Of a stretch of 64,000 nucleotides of DNA, positions 63,809 to 64,000 are shown one piece after another. Made by a program: the position numbers and the translations under genes. The stretch is taken from NCBI GenBank assembly GCA_946965045.2, contig OX337242.1:2170001-2234000 (forward strand), read 5' to 3'. This stretch comes from Epithemia pelagica. Taxonomy: Eukaryota; Bacillariophyta; Bacillariophyceae; Surirellales; Surirellaceae. The notes beneath the pieces are model-generated. The model worked only from the letters and a program-made list of their open reading frames with translations. It made no database searches and was not told the DNA's origin. How positions within the stretch are numbered: position 1 is the first letter of the stretch; every line of letters starts with the position of its first letter.

Positions 63809-64000
63809 TAGTAGACGACGCAACACAACACAACAACAATAAGGAAAAGAAACCCTCTGGATGGACGAGTATAAATTCATGAAGGTTCTGACGAAAACGT
63901 TAGGGTTACGTGTCTCGTGGTGTGCGACCAGGGAGTGTATGTACCGAGGGGCATTGTACGAATGGATCCACTGGATTCGTTTCAGACGTTTTGTCTGGAT
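63809..64000. other. window end, 3' flank of the longin-like gene
   Basis: No gene seen in these 192 bases. Confidence 0.5.

Noticed and set aside
1-64000. tRNA or rRNA genes
   Set aside because: I saw no cloverleaf with the expected T-loop and acceptor pairing and no ribosomal RNA core sequence; a covariance-model scan could still find a divergent small RNA.

Overview
The window reads as nuclear DNA of a eukaryotic microalga, most likely a transposon-rich pennate diatom. The evidence is a Copia retrotransposon of the type common in diatoms, an intron-bearing selenoprotein K gene with a UGA codon and a 3' SECIS element, two enzymes whose presequences look like signal peptide plus an ASAFAP-type plastid motif, short GT-AG introns, Pro/Ser-rich extracellular proteins, and a class C-type GPCR joined to a 5'-nucleotidase-like ectodomain. 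No species can be proven from the sequence alone.

Layout. 1-13.5 kb is accessory DNA. An apparently intact, very young Copia element (3143-11527, same-length LTRs without visible differences, 5-bp target duplication CCTGT) sits in older repeat-rich DNA. 13.5-15.5 kb holds a Kelch-repeat gene broken by a stop codon, partly duplicated kinase-like fragments, and a diverged relative of sequence found again at 25.4 and 39 kb. 16-20.7 kb is the 5'-nucleotidase/GPCR gene, which has lesions in its reading frame. 21-24.5 kb is mostly non-coding, with one small hypothetical gene and a 3 x 103-bp tandem repeat.

24563-30838 and 38192-44504 are two direct copies of a roughly 6.3-kb segmental duplication. 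Each carries a signal-peptide membrane protein gene and a 574-residue hypothetical gene. The right-hand copy runs into a complete selenoprotein K gene (three exons, Sec codon at 44636, SECIS at about 44790-44848). The left-hand copy stops 13 bases into SelK exon 3, leaving a truncated SelK without the Sec tail or SECIS. Between the copies lie a PIF/Harbinger-like DNA transposon with convergent Myb-like and DDE transposase genes, and a secreted Cys-rich protein made of four 381-bp repeats.

45-64 kb is ordinary, gene-dense diatom DNA: a coiled-coil protein, a saccharopine-dehydrogenase-like oxidoreductase (two exons, probable plastid presequence), a multipass membrane protein, a short-chain dehydrogenase (frameshifted), a PD-(D/E)XK Crinkler-like protein (in-frame stop), the ribosome-biogenesis factor ESF2/ABT1, a small membrane protein (frameshifted), an SGNH-hydrolase-like secreted protein, a plastid-type aldo-keto reductase and a longin-like tail-anchored protein. 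A 583-bp MITE packed with CGTCA motifs lies in one divergent promoter region. Several genes carry single-base frameshifts or single stop codons, so either pseudogenes are common here or the assembly has residual indel errors; this cannot be decided from the sequence.
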